Source: Flavobacteriia bacterium (GTDB lineage Bacteria > Bacteroidota > Bacteroidia > Flavobacteriales > Weeksellaceae). From it: a DNA stretch of 36,016 bases. Made by a program: the position numbers and the translations under genes. The DNA lies in assembly GCA_019455045.1 (NCBI GenBank), contig JACFND010000025.1:1-36016 (forward strand). The letters are read 5' to 3'. A model generated the notes under the pieces. It worked only from the letters and a program-made list of their open reading frames with translations. It was not told the DNA's origin and ran no database searches. Positions 18,539-25,816 of the stretch are shown in pieces. How positions within the stretch are numbered: position 1 is the stretch's first letter; every line of letters begins with the position of its first letter.

Positions 18539-18976
18539 TTATTTTCCTCCTGCATCCTCGGTCGGCTGTTCAGAATGTCCGGTTGCGGGAATCTTTTCAC
18601 CGTGGTGACAGGTGAAACAGTCCACTTTGAATTCGGCAGGATTTGAAGTTCCGAAATGATTGGTATTGATTTCCATCACCATTCTCATCATTCCTCTTGC
18701 CACATCTTTGTGTTCGTTTTCGTCACTTGCCCAGTCCATTTTTCCGTCAGCTCCCGGCGCATGACAAAAACTGCATTTCACACCCAGCGCAGCTTTGAAA
18801 CTGTCCATAACCGCATCCAATTCCTCTTCAGAGATATCCTGCGGAAGCACCTGAAGATTCTTGTATTGAGGATTCGACTCAATCTTGTATCCTTTGTCTT
18901 TTTTGTTGCTGTTAAACCCGTAGAATATGCCAAAAGATAAAAACAAAACCAACGGCAGCAGTAAATTCTTTTTCAT
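18539..18976 (-). CDS. Diheme c-type cytochrome (reaction-centre cytochrome-like family)
   Basis: 145 residues with an uncleaved anchor or signal segment (MKKNLLLPLVLFLSFGIFYGF), then two haem c motifs: Cys68-Ser-Phe-Cys71-His72 and Cys120-Phe-Thr-Cys123-His124. The spacing and the surrounding text (LPQDISEEELDAVMDSFKAA before the first haem; DVARGMMRMVMEIN between them, offering Met ligands) resemble the short Bacteroidota members of the CytoC_RC family (PF02276), which have two haems rather than four. It should sit on the outer face of the inner membrane and carry electrons; partners are not visible here. It starts 83 bp after the second ATP-grasp gene, so cotranscription is possible but not shown. 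Confidence 0.88.
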   Translation of the reverse strand: MKKNLLLPLVLFLSFGIFYGFNSNKKDKGYKIESNPQYKNLQVLPQDISEEELDAVMDSFKAALGVKCSFCHAPGADGKMDWASDENEHKDVARGMMRMVMEINTNHFGTSNPAEFKVDCFTCHHGEKIPATGHSEQPTEDAGGK

Positions 18977-19059
18977 TCAAATTCGATTTTTAGTGATTGA
19001 ACAATCTGTATTTAGTTTCTTTTCTTGCTAATTTATTCAATTTTCGGACAAGTTTGAAT

Positions 19060-20241
19060 TTATTCATCAAAAAATGCCATCGAGCTTCCGATCCAGATTG
19101 CATCTTTTCGGTTGAAATCGACATTGACCATCGCCGCTTTTGTCATCCTGACCAGATTGATTACCCATTCCGGATTTTCGGCTTTTGGATCCCACAAAAA
19201 CAGCATTCTGATTTCAGCTTTTGAAAAATCGCCATTGATGTCTTCAAACAACGGTTCATAACTGACTTTTCGCTGCATGATGAAATTTTCGGGATCGTTG
19301 ATCTGATCGATTATTTGTTTTGTCGGATTCAAGTCAATTCCGCTACCCGCAAATGAAAACAGAGGCTTCAACACATAATCGCTCAAATTTTCTGTTCCCG
19401 GAAATTCATTTAAAAAATAGCTTTTTGGAACAAATTCATGTTTGAGTTTGGGCAGTATGTATTTAGAAATTTTGAAAAACCAGTTGGGATGAGTCACCCA
19501 TTCGATGTCCAGATCATCTCTGAAATCAAAATTGGTTTTCAGATTTGGAATCTTGTCCAATTCGTCAAAAATCACACGATTGTAAATCCTTCTGATTGGA
19601 ATTTTTTTATTTCCGTCTTCATAATACAATTCTCTGCCCGATTTTTTGACATCCGCCAAATCGATGATCGGAATGCCAAGCATCTTTTGAGTCGCCTTAA
19701 AATCGGCATAGGTTTTTTGTTTTTCGGGATGAATTTCCATCAAAATCACATTTTCGGGATTTTCACCCGAAAGAATTACATTTTTGAGTTTTTCAAAATA
19801 TTCTTCTTTTGAAATCGTATGTCTGACTTCATCCAAAAACGGATAAGCATCAATCAGCATTTGTTCATACAGTTTTTTAAAACCGTAAAGCGAAGGAAAT
19901 CCCTGAAGCTCGATCAGTTTTGGCGAAATCTCACCTTTTTCGTCTTTGCAGATTCCAAAATCAATCGCCAGAAAATGAGGTTTTTTGGAATCGTTTGGAA
20001 CGATATGATTTTTAGGAATTGCTTTTGACAGCTCTTCCGGACTCATCGATTTGATCTGTTCGATGATTGAATTGGAAGCCGAAATTAATTTATTTTTAAA
20101 ATCAGAAGTCAGAAAAACAGGACTTTCGGACAATCTGAAACCGCAATCGGTTCCGCAGTCATTTATTACCTGCCGGTGAATTTTTTGATATTTTTCATCC
20201 GTAAACTGACGGTTGAATTCCTTTCTGTATTTTGGAATCAT
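19060..20241 (-). CDS. ATP-grasp amidoligase, apparently circularly permuted (glutathionylspermidine-synthetase-like)
   Basis: 393 residues, not named with certainty. The C-terminal part has an ATP-binding block YVLKPLFSFAGSGIDL (Lys292, glycine-rich loop 292-301), FIMQRKV (323) and EIRMLFLW (343). The likely metal-binding block, AIDFGICKDEKG then KLIELQG with FPSLYGF (92-121), comes before it, and HPNWFFKISKYILP (251-264) lies between. That order (metal site first, KPLF-x-x-x-G later) is that of the glutathionylspermidine synthetase C-domain and related permuted ATP-grasps, which join a carboxylate to an amine. This is my motif-level reading, not a search result. It is the last gene of a four-gene operon, 23 bp after the amidotransferase, and most likely adds the final amine or amino acid to the product. 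Confidence 0.72.
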   Translation of the reverse strand: MIPKYRKEFNRQFTDEKYQKIHRQVINDCGTDCGFRLSESPVFLTSDFKNKLISASNSIIEQIKSMSPEELSKAIPKNHIVPNDSKKPHFLAIDFGICKDEKGEISPKLIELQGFPSLYGFKKLYEQMLIDAYPFLDEVRHTISKEEYFEKLKNVILSGENPENVILMEIHPEKQKTYADFKATQKMLGIPIIDLADVKKSGRELYYEDGNKKIPIRRIYNRVIFDELDKIPNLKTNFDFRDDLDIEWVTHPNWFFKISKYILPKLKHEFVPKSYFLNEFPGTENLSDYVLKPLFSFAGSGIDLNPTKQIIDQINDPENFIMQRKVSYEPLFEDINGDFSKAEIRMLFLWDPKAENPEWVINLVRMTKAAMVNVDFNRKDAIWIGSSMAFFDE

Positions 20242-20264
20242 ATTTTCAAACTTTTGAAATTATT

Positions 20265-21143
20265 TTATCCTGCCTTTTCGGTTTTCTTTGCTTTTTCAGC
20301 TTTTTGAACCTTTTCGGCTTTTCTTTCCTTCATGATTTTTCGGGCGGAATCTTTCAGAAATCTCGGAATAACCTGTGCACGGGTCAGAACGATTTTGTCC
20401 TCGTCATCGATTCGGTCAAGCGTCTGCAGAAATTTCTCCATTCCGTGCGTTGCAATCATCGCATCTCTGTATTCCTTGTTTTTCAGACTCGCCAGCAGAC
20501 CTTCGGGATTTGCTTCGGGATGAAACTGGGTTCCAAAAATTTCATTAGAAAAACGGATGGACATGATGGCACGTTCCAAATCGACATGCGGCCTGATTTT
20601 TTCGAGTGTCTGAATTTTCGCGCCCATCTCGAGCAGCGCAATCTCATTTGGCTGAATACACTGAAATGATCTTGAATCGATTGCAAAAAACGGATCAGGC
20701 AGATTTTTGAAAAGAAATTCTTTTTTTCCTTCTTCGGTTTTGTGAACCGGAAGCACACCAAAAGAATATGATTTTCGCATATTGACCAAAGCCAGACCCC
20801 AATGGATCACAGCCATCTGAAAAGAGTGACAGATCAGAAAAGCATATTTCTTTTTCTTCTTTTGCTGATTGTGCGCCCACAGATCATTTAAAAAATTTGA
20901 AAAATTATCCTCCCATAATTTGCCGTCTCCATGCGGATTGCCGGGACCGCCGGACGAAATGAAAATATCAAAATCTCTCACTCTCGGAATCTCACATTTG
21001 TAGCGGACATCAAAAACTTTGTAGGTAACTTTTCGTTTTGAGGCCGATTTGAATTCCTCACAGATTTCCAGAATGTTCTTTAAACCCTGATTGGGTTTGT
21101 TGTCGTTCATATCAAGAACGGCGATTTTTATCTTATTGTTCAT
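20265..21143 (-). CDS. Class I glutamine amidotransferase-like protein of the amidoligase operon
   Basis: 292 residues with the class I GATase triad: Cys105 in FLICHSFQMA, His208 and Glu210 in GTQFHPEANPEG, and the oxyanion strand SSGGPGNP. The nucleophile elbow is unusual: the normal G-x-C-x-G-x-Q has lost both glycines (I-C-H-S-F-Q). The C-terminal tail is a Lys/Ala/Glu repeat (KAEK units, about residues 270-292), probably disordered. GATases of this class either release ammonia for a partner ligase or cut gamma-glutamyl bonds (as PuuD does). Its place between two ligases suggests one of these roles on the operon's product; which one cannot be told from sequence. Spacing is 32 bp from the GCS2 gene and 23 bp to the next gene. 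Confidence 0.85.
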   Translation of the reverse strand: MNNKIKIAVLDMNDNKPNQGLKNILEICEEFKSASKRKVTYKVFDVRYKCEIPRVRDFDIFISSGGPGNPHGDGKLWEDNFSNFLNDLWAHNQQKKKKKYAFLICHSFQMAVIHWGLALVNMRKSYSFGVLPVHKTEEGKKEFLFKNLPDPFFAIDSRSFQCIQPNEIALLEMGAKIQTLEKIRPHVDLERAIMSIRFSNEIFGTQFHPEANPEGLLASLKNKEYRDAMIATHGMEKFLQTLDRIDDEDKIVLTRAQVIPRFLKDSARKIMKERKAEKVQKAEKAKKTEKAG

Positions 21144-21175
21144 ATGACTTTCGTAATTACTTATTTATAAGTCAA

Positions 21176-22336
21176 TTACTTTCTTTTCTTTGAATTTGTT
21201 TTTAATTTTTTTTCGGGCAGATCGATTACTCCTTTTTCAGTTTCAAAAATCATATAATCCACCACTTTTTTCAAACTTTTTGTCTTGTTGTAAACCGCCA
21301 ATTGACGGTCAGCACCGGTTCCGTTTTTCATGATTTCTCTTGCATATTCAACTTCTTTTCTGCAGTCGAGTTCGTCCACAACATCGTCGATAAACGCAAG
21401 CAGTTCTTCAAGCAGATTTTTGAACGGAACTTCTTTTTCTTTTCCAAAATCAATCAGCATCGCATCGACTCCGCCTTTTGAAGCACGCCATTTGTTTTCG
21501 GTCAGCAGCAGTCTTCTGTAACTTCTGAAACTGATGTTTTGACGGTGCATTTTATAAATTTTTGCAACCAAAGACTGCATGATCGCAGCCAGACAAACGG
21601 TTTCGTCAATGGTCATCGGCATATCGCAAATCCTGAATTCAATGGTCGGATAAAAAGGATGCACCCTCAAATCCCACCAGATTTTCTTGGCATTGTCGAT
21701 GGTTCCGGTTTTGACAAGCAGATTGACATAAGCATCAAACTCGGCCACACTGCTGAAATAACTCGGAATACCGGTTCTCGGGAATTTTGCAAAAATCTCC
21801 TGTCGAAAAGATTTAAAACCTGTATTTCTTCCAATCCAAAATGGTGAATTGGTTGACAGCGCATAAATGTGCGGCAAAAAATATCGCATCACATTCTGAA
21901 TCCTAATTCCTTCTTCCCTATCCGGAATTCCGACATGCACATGCAAACCGAAAATCAGGTTGCCGCGCGCCACATCACCCATATCGCTGACGATTTTGTC
22001 ATATCTTTCTTTGGGTGTAATATTATTTTTCTGCCAATCCGAAAAAGGATGGGTTCCGCCGCCGGCCACTCTCAATCCCTGATCGTGAGCCACTTTGACA
22101 AGTCTTCTTCTCAAACTTGTCAGTTCTTCACGTACCTCCTTGATATTGTTGCAGATACCTGTTTCCATCTCAACCACAGATTCGTGCATCTCATGTTTGA
22201 GACTTTCGTTCAGTGTCGCTTTTCCGCCCTCAATAATCTTTGAAACATGAGAAACCAAATCTCTGGTTCTCGCATCAATAATTTGAAATTCTTCTTCAAC
22301 GCCAAGCGTGAATATATGATCATCCGCCATTTCCAT
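21176..22336 (-). CDS. GCS2-family carboxylate-amine ligase (YbdK-like glutamate-amine ligase)
   Basis: 386 residues of the glutamate-cysteine ligase type 2 family (glutamine-synthetase fold). Diagnostic blocks: LGVEEEFQ (11-18), VEMETGIC, GGGTHPF (92-98), LHVHVGI (131-137), STNSPFWIGRNTGFKSFR (161-178), TIEFRICD (231-238) and ENKWRASK. Family members use ATP to couple the gamma-carboxylate of glutamate to an amine such as cysteine (YbdK has weak activity of this kind, EgtA is a relative). The C-terminus KLKTNSKKRK is basic. It is the second gene of the operon, 20 bp after the ATP-grasp gene, and the probable source of a gamma-glutamyl bond. It is not the dedicated GshA or GshAB of glutathione synthesis by layout. 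Confidence 0.93.
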   Translation of the reverse strand: MEMADDHIFTLGVEEEFQIIDARTRDLVSHVSKIIEGGKATLNESLKHEMHESVVEMETGICNNIKEVREELTSLRRRLVKVAHDQGLRVAGGGTHPFSDWQKNNITPKERYDKIVSDMGDVARGNLIFGLHVHVGIPDREEGIRIQNVMRYFLPHIYALSTNSPFWIGRNTGFKSFRQEIFAKFPRTGIPSYFSSVAEFDAYVNLLVKTGTIDNAKKIWWDLRVHPFYPTIEFRICDMPMTIDETVCLAAIMQSLVAKIYKMHRQNISFRSYRRLLLTENKWRASKGGVDAMLIDFGKEKEVPFKNLLEELLAFIDDVVDELDCRKEVEYAREIMKNGTGADRQLAVYNKTKSLKKVVDYMIFETEKGVIDLPEKKLKTNSKKRK

Positions 22337-22356
22337 AGCCCAATGTTTAAGTTTAA

Positions 22357-23304
22357 TTATTTATCAGTCACAAAATTTCCCCAAGGCACATTTGATTTGC
22401 CCGGTTTGTATGCTTTTGCCTTTTGAATCGCAAGTTTTGCCGCATTTTCAACGATCCATTTGAAATTTTCCTCACCCACAGAATTTTTGTCTGCATCGGG
22501 TGCCGGATTGCAGAAATCGATTGCGATCGGAATACCGTCTCTCACTGCAAATTCAACCGTGTTGAAATCATAACCCAATGCTTCATTGATTCTGATCGTG
22601 TATTCTTTGATGGTTTTCAACAGCTCTTTCAGCTCTTTTCCTTTTGTTTTTGATTCTGCCGCATATCTCAAATGATGCGGATTGGTCGGTGCATAAGGCA
22701 TGATGTGTACATATTTCTTGCCCAGACAGTACACCCGGTAATAATCTTCAAAAACGATTTCTTCCTGAAGCATCATCACCAGCTGATCGGTTTCTTTCAG
22801 TTTGAGCCACATGTCCTCGGGGCTGTCCACTCTGAAAACGCTTTTCCAGCCGCCGCCGTCATGCGGTTTCATATAAGCCGGAAAACCGATATAGTCAAAA
22901 ATATAATCCCAATCCAATGGAAAAGAAAGGTTTCTGAATGATTTTTCGCTGGTGTCATCGGGTCTTTCGCTTGACGGAAGCAACACAGTTTTTGGTACCG
23001 GAATTCCGAGTTTTGTCATCAGACAGTTGTTAAAAAACTTTTCGTCCGCGCTCCACCAAAAGGGGTTGTTGATCACATAAGTTCCCATCAGTGCCGCATT
23101 TTTCAAATAAGCACGATAAAAAGGAACATCCTGTGAAATACGGTCGATGATCACCGCATAACCGTAGTCAGCGCCCTGTTCGAGTTTGTCGATTTTTACA
23201 GCTTCGGCTTCGTATTCGCCATTGCCCAATTCATTCACTTTGTCAATAAATGCCCATGGAAATGTATCTTCCATTCCAAACAAAATTCCGATTTTCTTTG
23301 CCAT
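22357..23304 (-). CDS. ATP-grasp ligase (RimK/glutathione-synthetase-like), first gene of the amidoligase operon
   Basis: 315 residues. N-terminal pre-ATP-grasp domain (KKIGILFGMEDTFPWAF), then ATP-binding elements in normal order: FPAYMKPHDGGGWKSVF (141-157), MLQEEIVFEDYYRVYCLG with the linker acid residues (178-195), and the metal-binding end NTVEFAVRDG then AIDFCNPAPD (Glu251, Asp263, Asn266). These are the marks of an active carboxylate-amine or carboxylate-thiol ligase. Substrate unknown. It is the promoter-proximal gene; a candidate -7 element (TAATTTTG) lies about 110 bp upstream, and the 192-bp gap to PPK2 separates this operon from folP-ppk2. Confidence 0.88.
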   Translation of the reverse strand: MAKKIGILFGMEDTFPWAFIDKVNELGNGEYEAEAVKIDKLEQGADYGYAVIIDRISQDVPFYRAYLKNAALMGTYVINNPFWWSADEKFFNNCLMTKLGIPVPKTVLLPSSERPDDTSEKSFRNLSFPLDWDYIFDYIGFPAYMKPHDGGGWKSVFRVDSPEDMWLKLKETDQLVMMLQEEIVFEDYYRVYCLGKKYVHIMPYAPTNPHHLRYAAESKTKGKELKELLKTIKEYTIRINEALGYDFNTVEFAVRDGIPIAIDFCNPAPDADKNSVGEENFKWIVENAAKLAIQKAKAYKPGKSNVPWGNFVTDK

Positions 23305-23414
23305 ACCGATTGGTTTTTAAATTTTTCCTGTTGTTAATTAGTTCGTTGTGAAGTCTGTTTTTGAATTTTCAAATTCTGATCAGAGAATTGCAGCAAATCC
23401 GCTGTTTCGCTTTG

Positions 23415-23422
23415 CAAAATTA
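23415..23422 (-). promoter_or_regulatory. Candidate -7 element for the amidoligase operon
   Basis: Minus strand reads TAATTTTG (perfect TAnnTTTG). A GTG, rather than TTG, lies 19 bp upstream (complement of 23442-23444). The predicted leader before the ATP-grasp start is roughly 100 nt, long compared with other promoters here. Confidence 0.45.
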
Positions 23423-23496
23423 TGACAAAAATCATTCTTATCACATTTTTCAAATGTAATAAAGATATTCAAACAGCCAAATTATTCGGATTTAAT

Positions 23497-24318
23497 TTAT
23501 TTACGGATTTTCACAATGTTTTGGTCGTTTTCGATATTGATTTTTGTGTCAAAATCTTCGGCACGATTCAAAATATATTTCATGGTTTCAATCCTCACCT
23601 TTTTCTTGTTGTCAGACCTGATTTCAACCCAGGGTGATTTTTCGGTCGAAGTCTGATCCAGCATTTTGTCGATATAAAAACTGTAATCATCCCATTTTTC
23701 AATCGCATGCCGATCCAGCGGACCGATTTTGTATTGTTTCATCTTGTCTTTGCTGCGTTCATCCAGTCTTTTCTGCTGTTCGTCTTTAGAAATGTTCAGA
23801 AAAAATTTGATCAGCACAATTCCGTCATCAATCAGCAGATGTTCCAGGCGATCGACCTGATCCATAAATGATTCGTGTTCTTCTTTTGTACAGAAACCAA
23901 AAACAGGCTCGACCACCGCTCGGTTGTACCAGCTTCGGTCAAAAAACACGACTTCACCCTTTTTTGGAAGATGCTGTATGTAACGTTGAAAATACCATTG
24001 TTTTGATTCGTTTTCGGTCGGTTTTGACAGACTGACCACTCTGTAATTTTTTGGATTCATCTTGGCAATCGTACGGCTGATTGTTCCGCCTTTTCCGGCT
24101 GCGTCTCTTCCTTCGTAAATAATCAGCATTCTGCCGCCGTCTGTGATAATCTGTTCCTGAAGTCTGAGCAGTTCAAACTGCAGTTTGTCCAATTCTCTTT
24201 CATATTTGAGCTGATTCAGAAATGCTTTTTCCTTGATGATGTTTTTTGACACCAATAAATCGATGATCTCACTGCTTTTTGAAATCGATATCAGATCTTT
24301 TAAATTAAATTCAGACAT
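23497..24318 (-). CDS. ppk2: Polyphosphate kinase 2 family protein
   Basis: 273 residues. Walker A EGRDAAGKGG (69-78, Lys76), Walker B/lid region FFDRSWYNRAVVEPVFGF (126-141), a lid-like LDERSKDKMKQYKIGPLD and the WDDYSFYIDKML helix place it in PPK2. Such enzymes phosphorylate nucleoside mono- or diphosphates with polyphosphate, or the reverse; the subclass (NDP or NMP) cannot be assigned safely by eye. The N-terminal 50 residues are helical. It follows folP by 43 bp and is probably cotranscribed with it. It may help ATP or GTP supply, but a link to the neighbouring amidoligases is only positional, and a promoter candidate separates them. Confidence 0.92.
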   Translation of the reverse strand: MSEFNLKDLISISKSSEIIDLLVSKNIIKEKAFLNQLKYERELDKLQFELLRLQEQIITDGGRMLIIYEGRDAAGKGGTISRTIAKMNPKNYRVVSLSKPTENESKQWYFQRYIQHLPKKGEVVFFDRSWYNRAVVEPVFGFCTKEEHESFMDQVDRLEHLLIDDGIVLIKFFLNISKDEQQKRLDERSKDKMKQYKIGPLDRHAIEKWDDYSFYIDKMLDQTSTEKSPWVEIRSDNKKKVRIETMKYILNRAEDFDTKINIENDQNIVKIRK

Positions 24319-24361
24319 AATTCACGGTTTTAATTTCAGTTTTCAATTTAATCAAAAAAAC

Positions 24362-25192
24362 TCAATCCGAATTTTTGAGTTCCTGCCAAATTTGAACACA
24401 TTGTTTTGCTTCTTTCACATCATGCATTCTCAGAATATTTGCTCCGTTTTGGAGCGCGATCATATTCACTGCGGTCGTTCCGTTTAATGCATTTTTTTCA
24501 TCGACGTCAAGCAATTTCTTGATCATCGACTTTCTCGACAATCCCGCCAAAATCGGAAATTCACCAAAACCGATCAGATTCAGATTTTTGAGCAGCCTGT
24601 AATTGTGGTCGATCGTCTTTCCAAAACCAAATCCCGGATCGAGTATGATATCGCTGACGCCCAGTTTTCTGAGTTCAAATATTTTTTCTGATAAAAACTG
24701 ATTGACTTCCAGAACCACATCTTTGTAAACCGGATTTTGCTGCATCGTCTGAGGCGTTCCCTGCATGTGCATCAAAATATAAGGAACATCGAGTTTTGCA
24801 ACGGTTTGAAACAATTCAGAATCAAGACTTCCGGCCGAAATGTCATTTACAATTGCAGCCCCGGCTCCGACAGCTTCCAAAGCAACTTTTGAACGCCAGG
24901 TATCGACTGAAATCAAAGTTTCAGGAAAATTTTTCAGAATAATTTCAATGATCGGAATCACTCTATTCAGTTCGTCGGTTTCACTTAAAATTTCAGATCC
25001 GGGACGGGTTGACATTCCGCCGACATCCAGAAAATCGGCTCCTTCATTGAGCATCTGTTCTGTCTTTTTCAATGCTTCATCGGCATTTTTCAATCGGCTT
25101 CCTTCATAGAAAGAATCGGGTGTGATATTGAGAATTCCCATCACCCGGGGTGTTGACAGATCGATTAATTTTCTTTTGCAGCTGATCATCAT
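24362..25192 (-). CDS. folP: Dihydropteroate synthase
   Basis: 276 residues, TIM-barrel enzyme of folate synthesis joining pterin pyrophosphate and p-aminobenzoate (the sulfonamide target). All signature loops are present: MGILNITPDSFYEGS, DVGGMSTRPGSE, ISVDTWRSKVALEAVGAG with IVNDISAG, LMHMQGTPQTMQ, ILDPGFGFGKT, LAGLSRKSM and the C-terminal ILRMHDV. The ORF begins MM; either Met is possible. It is divergent from the DUF1599 gene across 66 bp, and no TAnnTTTG element is seen on its side. Confidence 0.97.
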   Translation of the reverse strand: MMISCKRKLIDLSTPRVMGILNITPDSFYEGSRLKNADEALKKTEQMLNEGADFLDVGGMSTRPGSEILSETDELNRVIPIIEIILKNFPETLISVDTWRSKVALEAVGAGAAIVNDISAGSLDSELFQTVAKLDVPYILMHMQGTPQTMQQNPVYKDVVLEVNQFLSEKIFELRKLGVSDIILDPGFGFGKTIDHNYRLLKNLNLIGFGEFPILAGLSRKSMIKKLLDVDEKNALNGTTAVNMIALQNGANILRMHDVKEAKQCVQIWQELKNSD

Positions 25193-25215
25193 TTTTGAAG
25201 TCTTTTCTATAATTT

Positions 25216-25242
25216 TTGATGAGATAATTTTATGTACTTTTG
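25216..25242 (+). promoter_or_regulatory. Promoter of the DUF1599-DoxX-OppB block
   Basis: TTG (25216-25218), 16-bp spacer, TACTTTTG (25235-25242). The ATG at 25259 follows after a leader of only about 12 nt. The surrounding 20 bp (25226-25245) are identical to the promoter of the DinB gene (35440-35459). Confidence 0.65.
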
Positions 25243-25258
25243 AAAACGAAACGAATTT

Positions 25259-25804
25259 ATGGAAAAAACTTTAAATCAATTTCGGGAAATTTTCAAAGAC
25301 TGCAGATCGCTTTATGAAAAGAAGTTGGCGGATTACGGTTCTGCCTGGCGGATTTTGAGGCTGCCTTCGCTGACCGATCAGATTTATATCAAGGCGGCGA
25401 GAATCCGAAGTCTTCAGGAACTGTCGGAGCAAAGAGTAAACGAAGGTCAGGACAGTGAATTTGTCGGCATCATCAATTATTCGATCATGGCATTGATACA
25501 GCTTGAAAACGGTGTGGCAGAAAACCCTGATTTTTCGGCAAAAAAAGCTTTGGAAGAATTTGATAAACAAACTCAAAAAGCAATTGATCTGCTCACAGCA
25601 AAAAATCATGATTATGGTGAAGCCTGGAGAGAAATGAGAGTAAGTTCGATTACCGATCTGATTCTTCAGAAATTACTGAGAGTCAAACAGATCGAAGACA
25701 ACAAAGGAGAATTGCTGGTTTCTGAAGGTCTGGATGCCAACTATCTGGACATCATCAATTATGCGGTTTTTGCATTGATTTTATTAAAAGAACAATCCAA
25801 TTAA
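25259..25804 (+). CDS. DUF1599 (nucleotide modification-associated domain 1) protein, internally duplicated
   Basis: 181 residues made of two similar halves. Half 1: LYEKKLADYGSAWRILRLPSLTDQIYIKA-RIRSLQE then FVGIINYSIMALIQLE. Half 2: LLTAKNHDYGEAWREMRVSSITDLILQKLLRVKQIEDN then YLDIINYAVFALILL. The DYG-x-AW, TD-I and IINY motifs recur in both halves. PF07659 is annotated as nucleotide modification-associated, with predicted helical structure; no enzymatic activity can be claimed. It is first in the plus-strand block, 12 bp before the DoxX-like gene, in a context conserved in Bacteroidota. Confidence 0.87.
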   Translation: MEKTLNQFREIFKDCRSLYEKKLADYGSAWRILRLPSLTDQIYIKAARIRSLQELSEQRVNEGQDSEFVGIINYSIMALIQLENGVAENPDFSAKKALEEFDKQTQKAIDLLTAKNHDYGEAWREMRVSSITDLILQKLLRVKQIEDNKGELLVSEGLDANYLDIINYAVFALILLKEQSN

Positions 25805-25816
25805 AAAATAATTAAA

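Noticed and set aside
21176..22336. Glutathione biosynthesis gshA
   Set aside because: The protein is of the GCS2/YbdK type and has no neighbouring gshB of the usual kind; calling it gshA would overstate what is seen.
23305..23496. Riboswitch or small RNA in the leader of the amidoligase operon
   Set aside because: I looked for stable hairpins or known aptamer landmarks and saw only AT-rich sequence and a -7 element.
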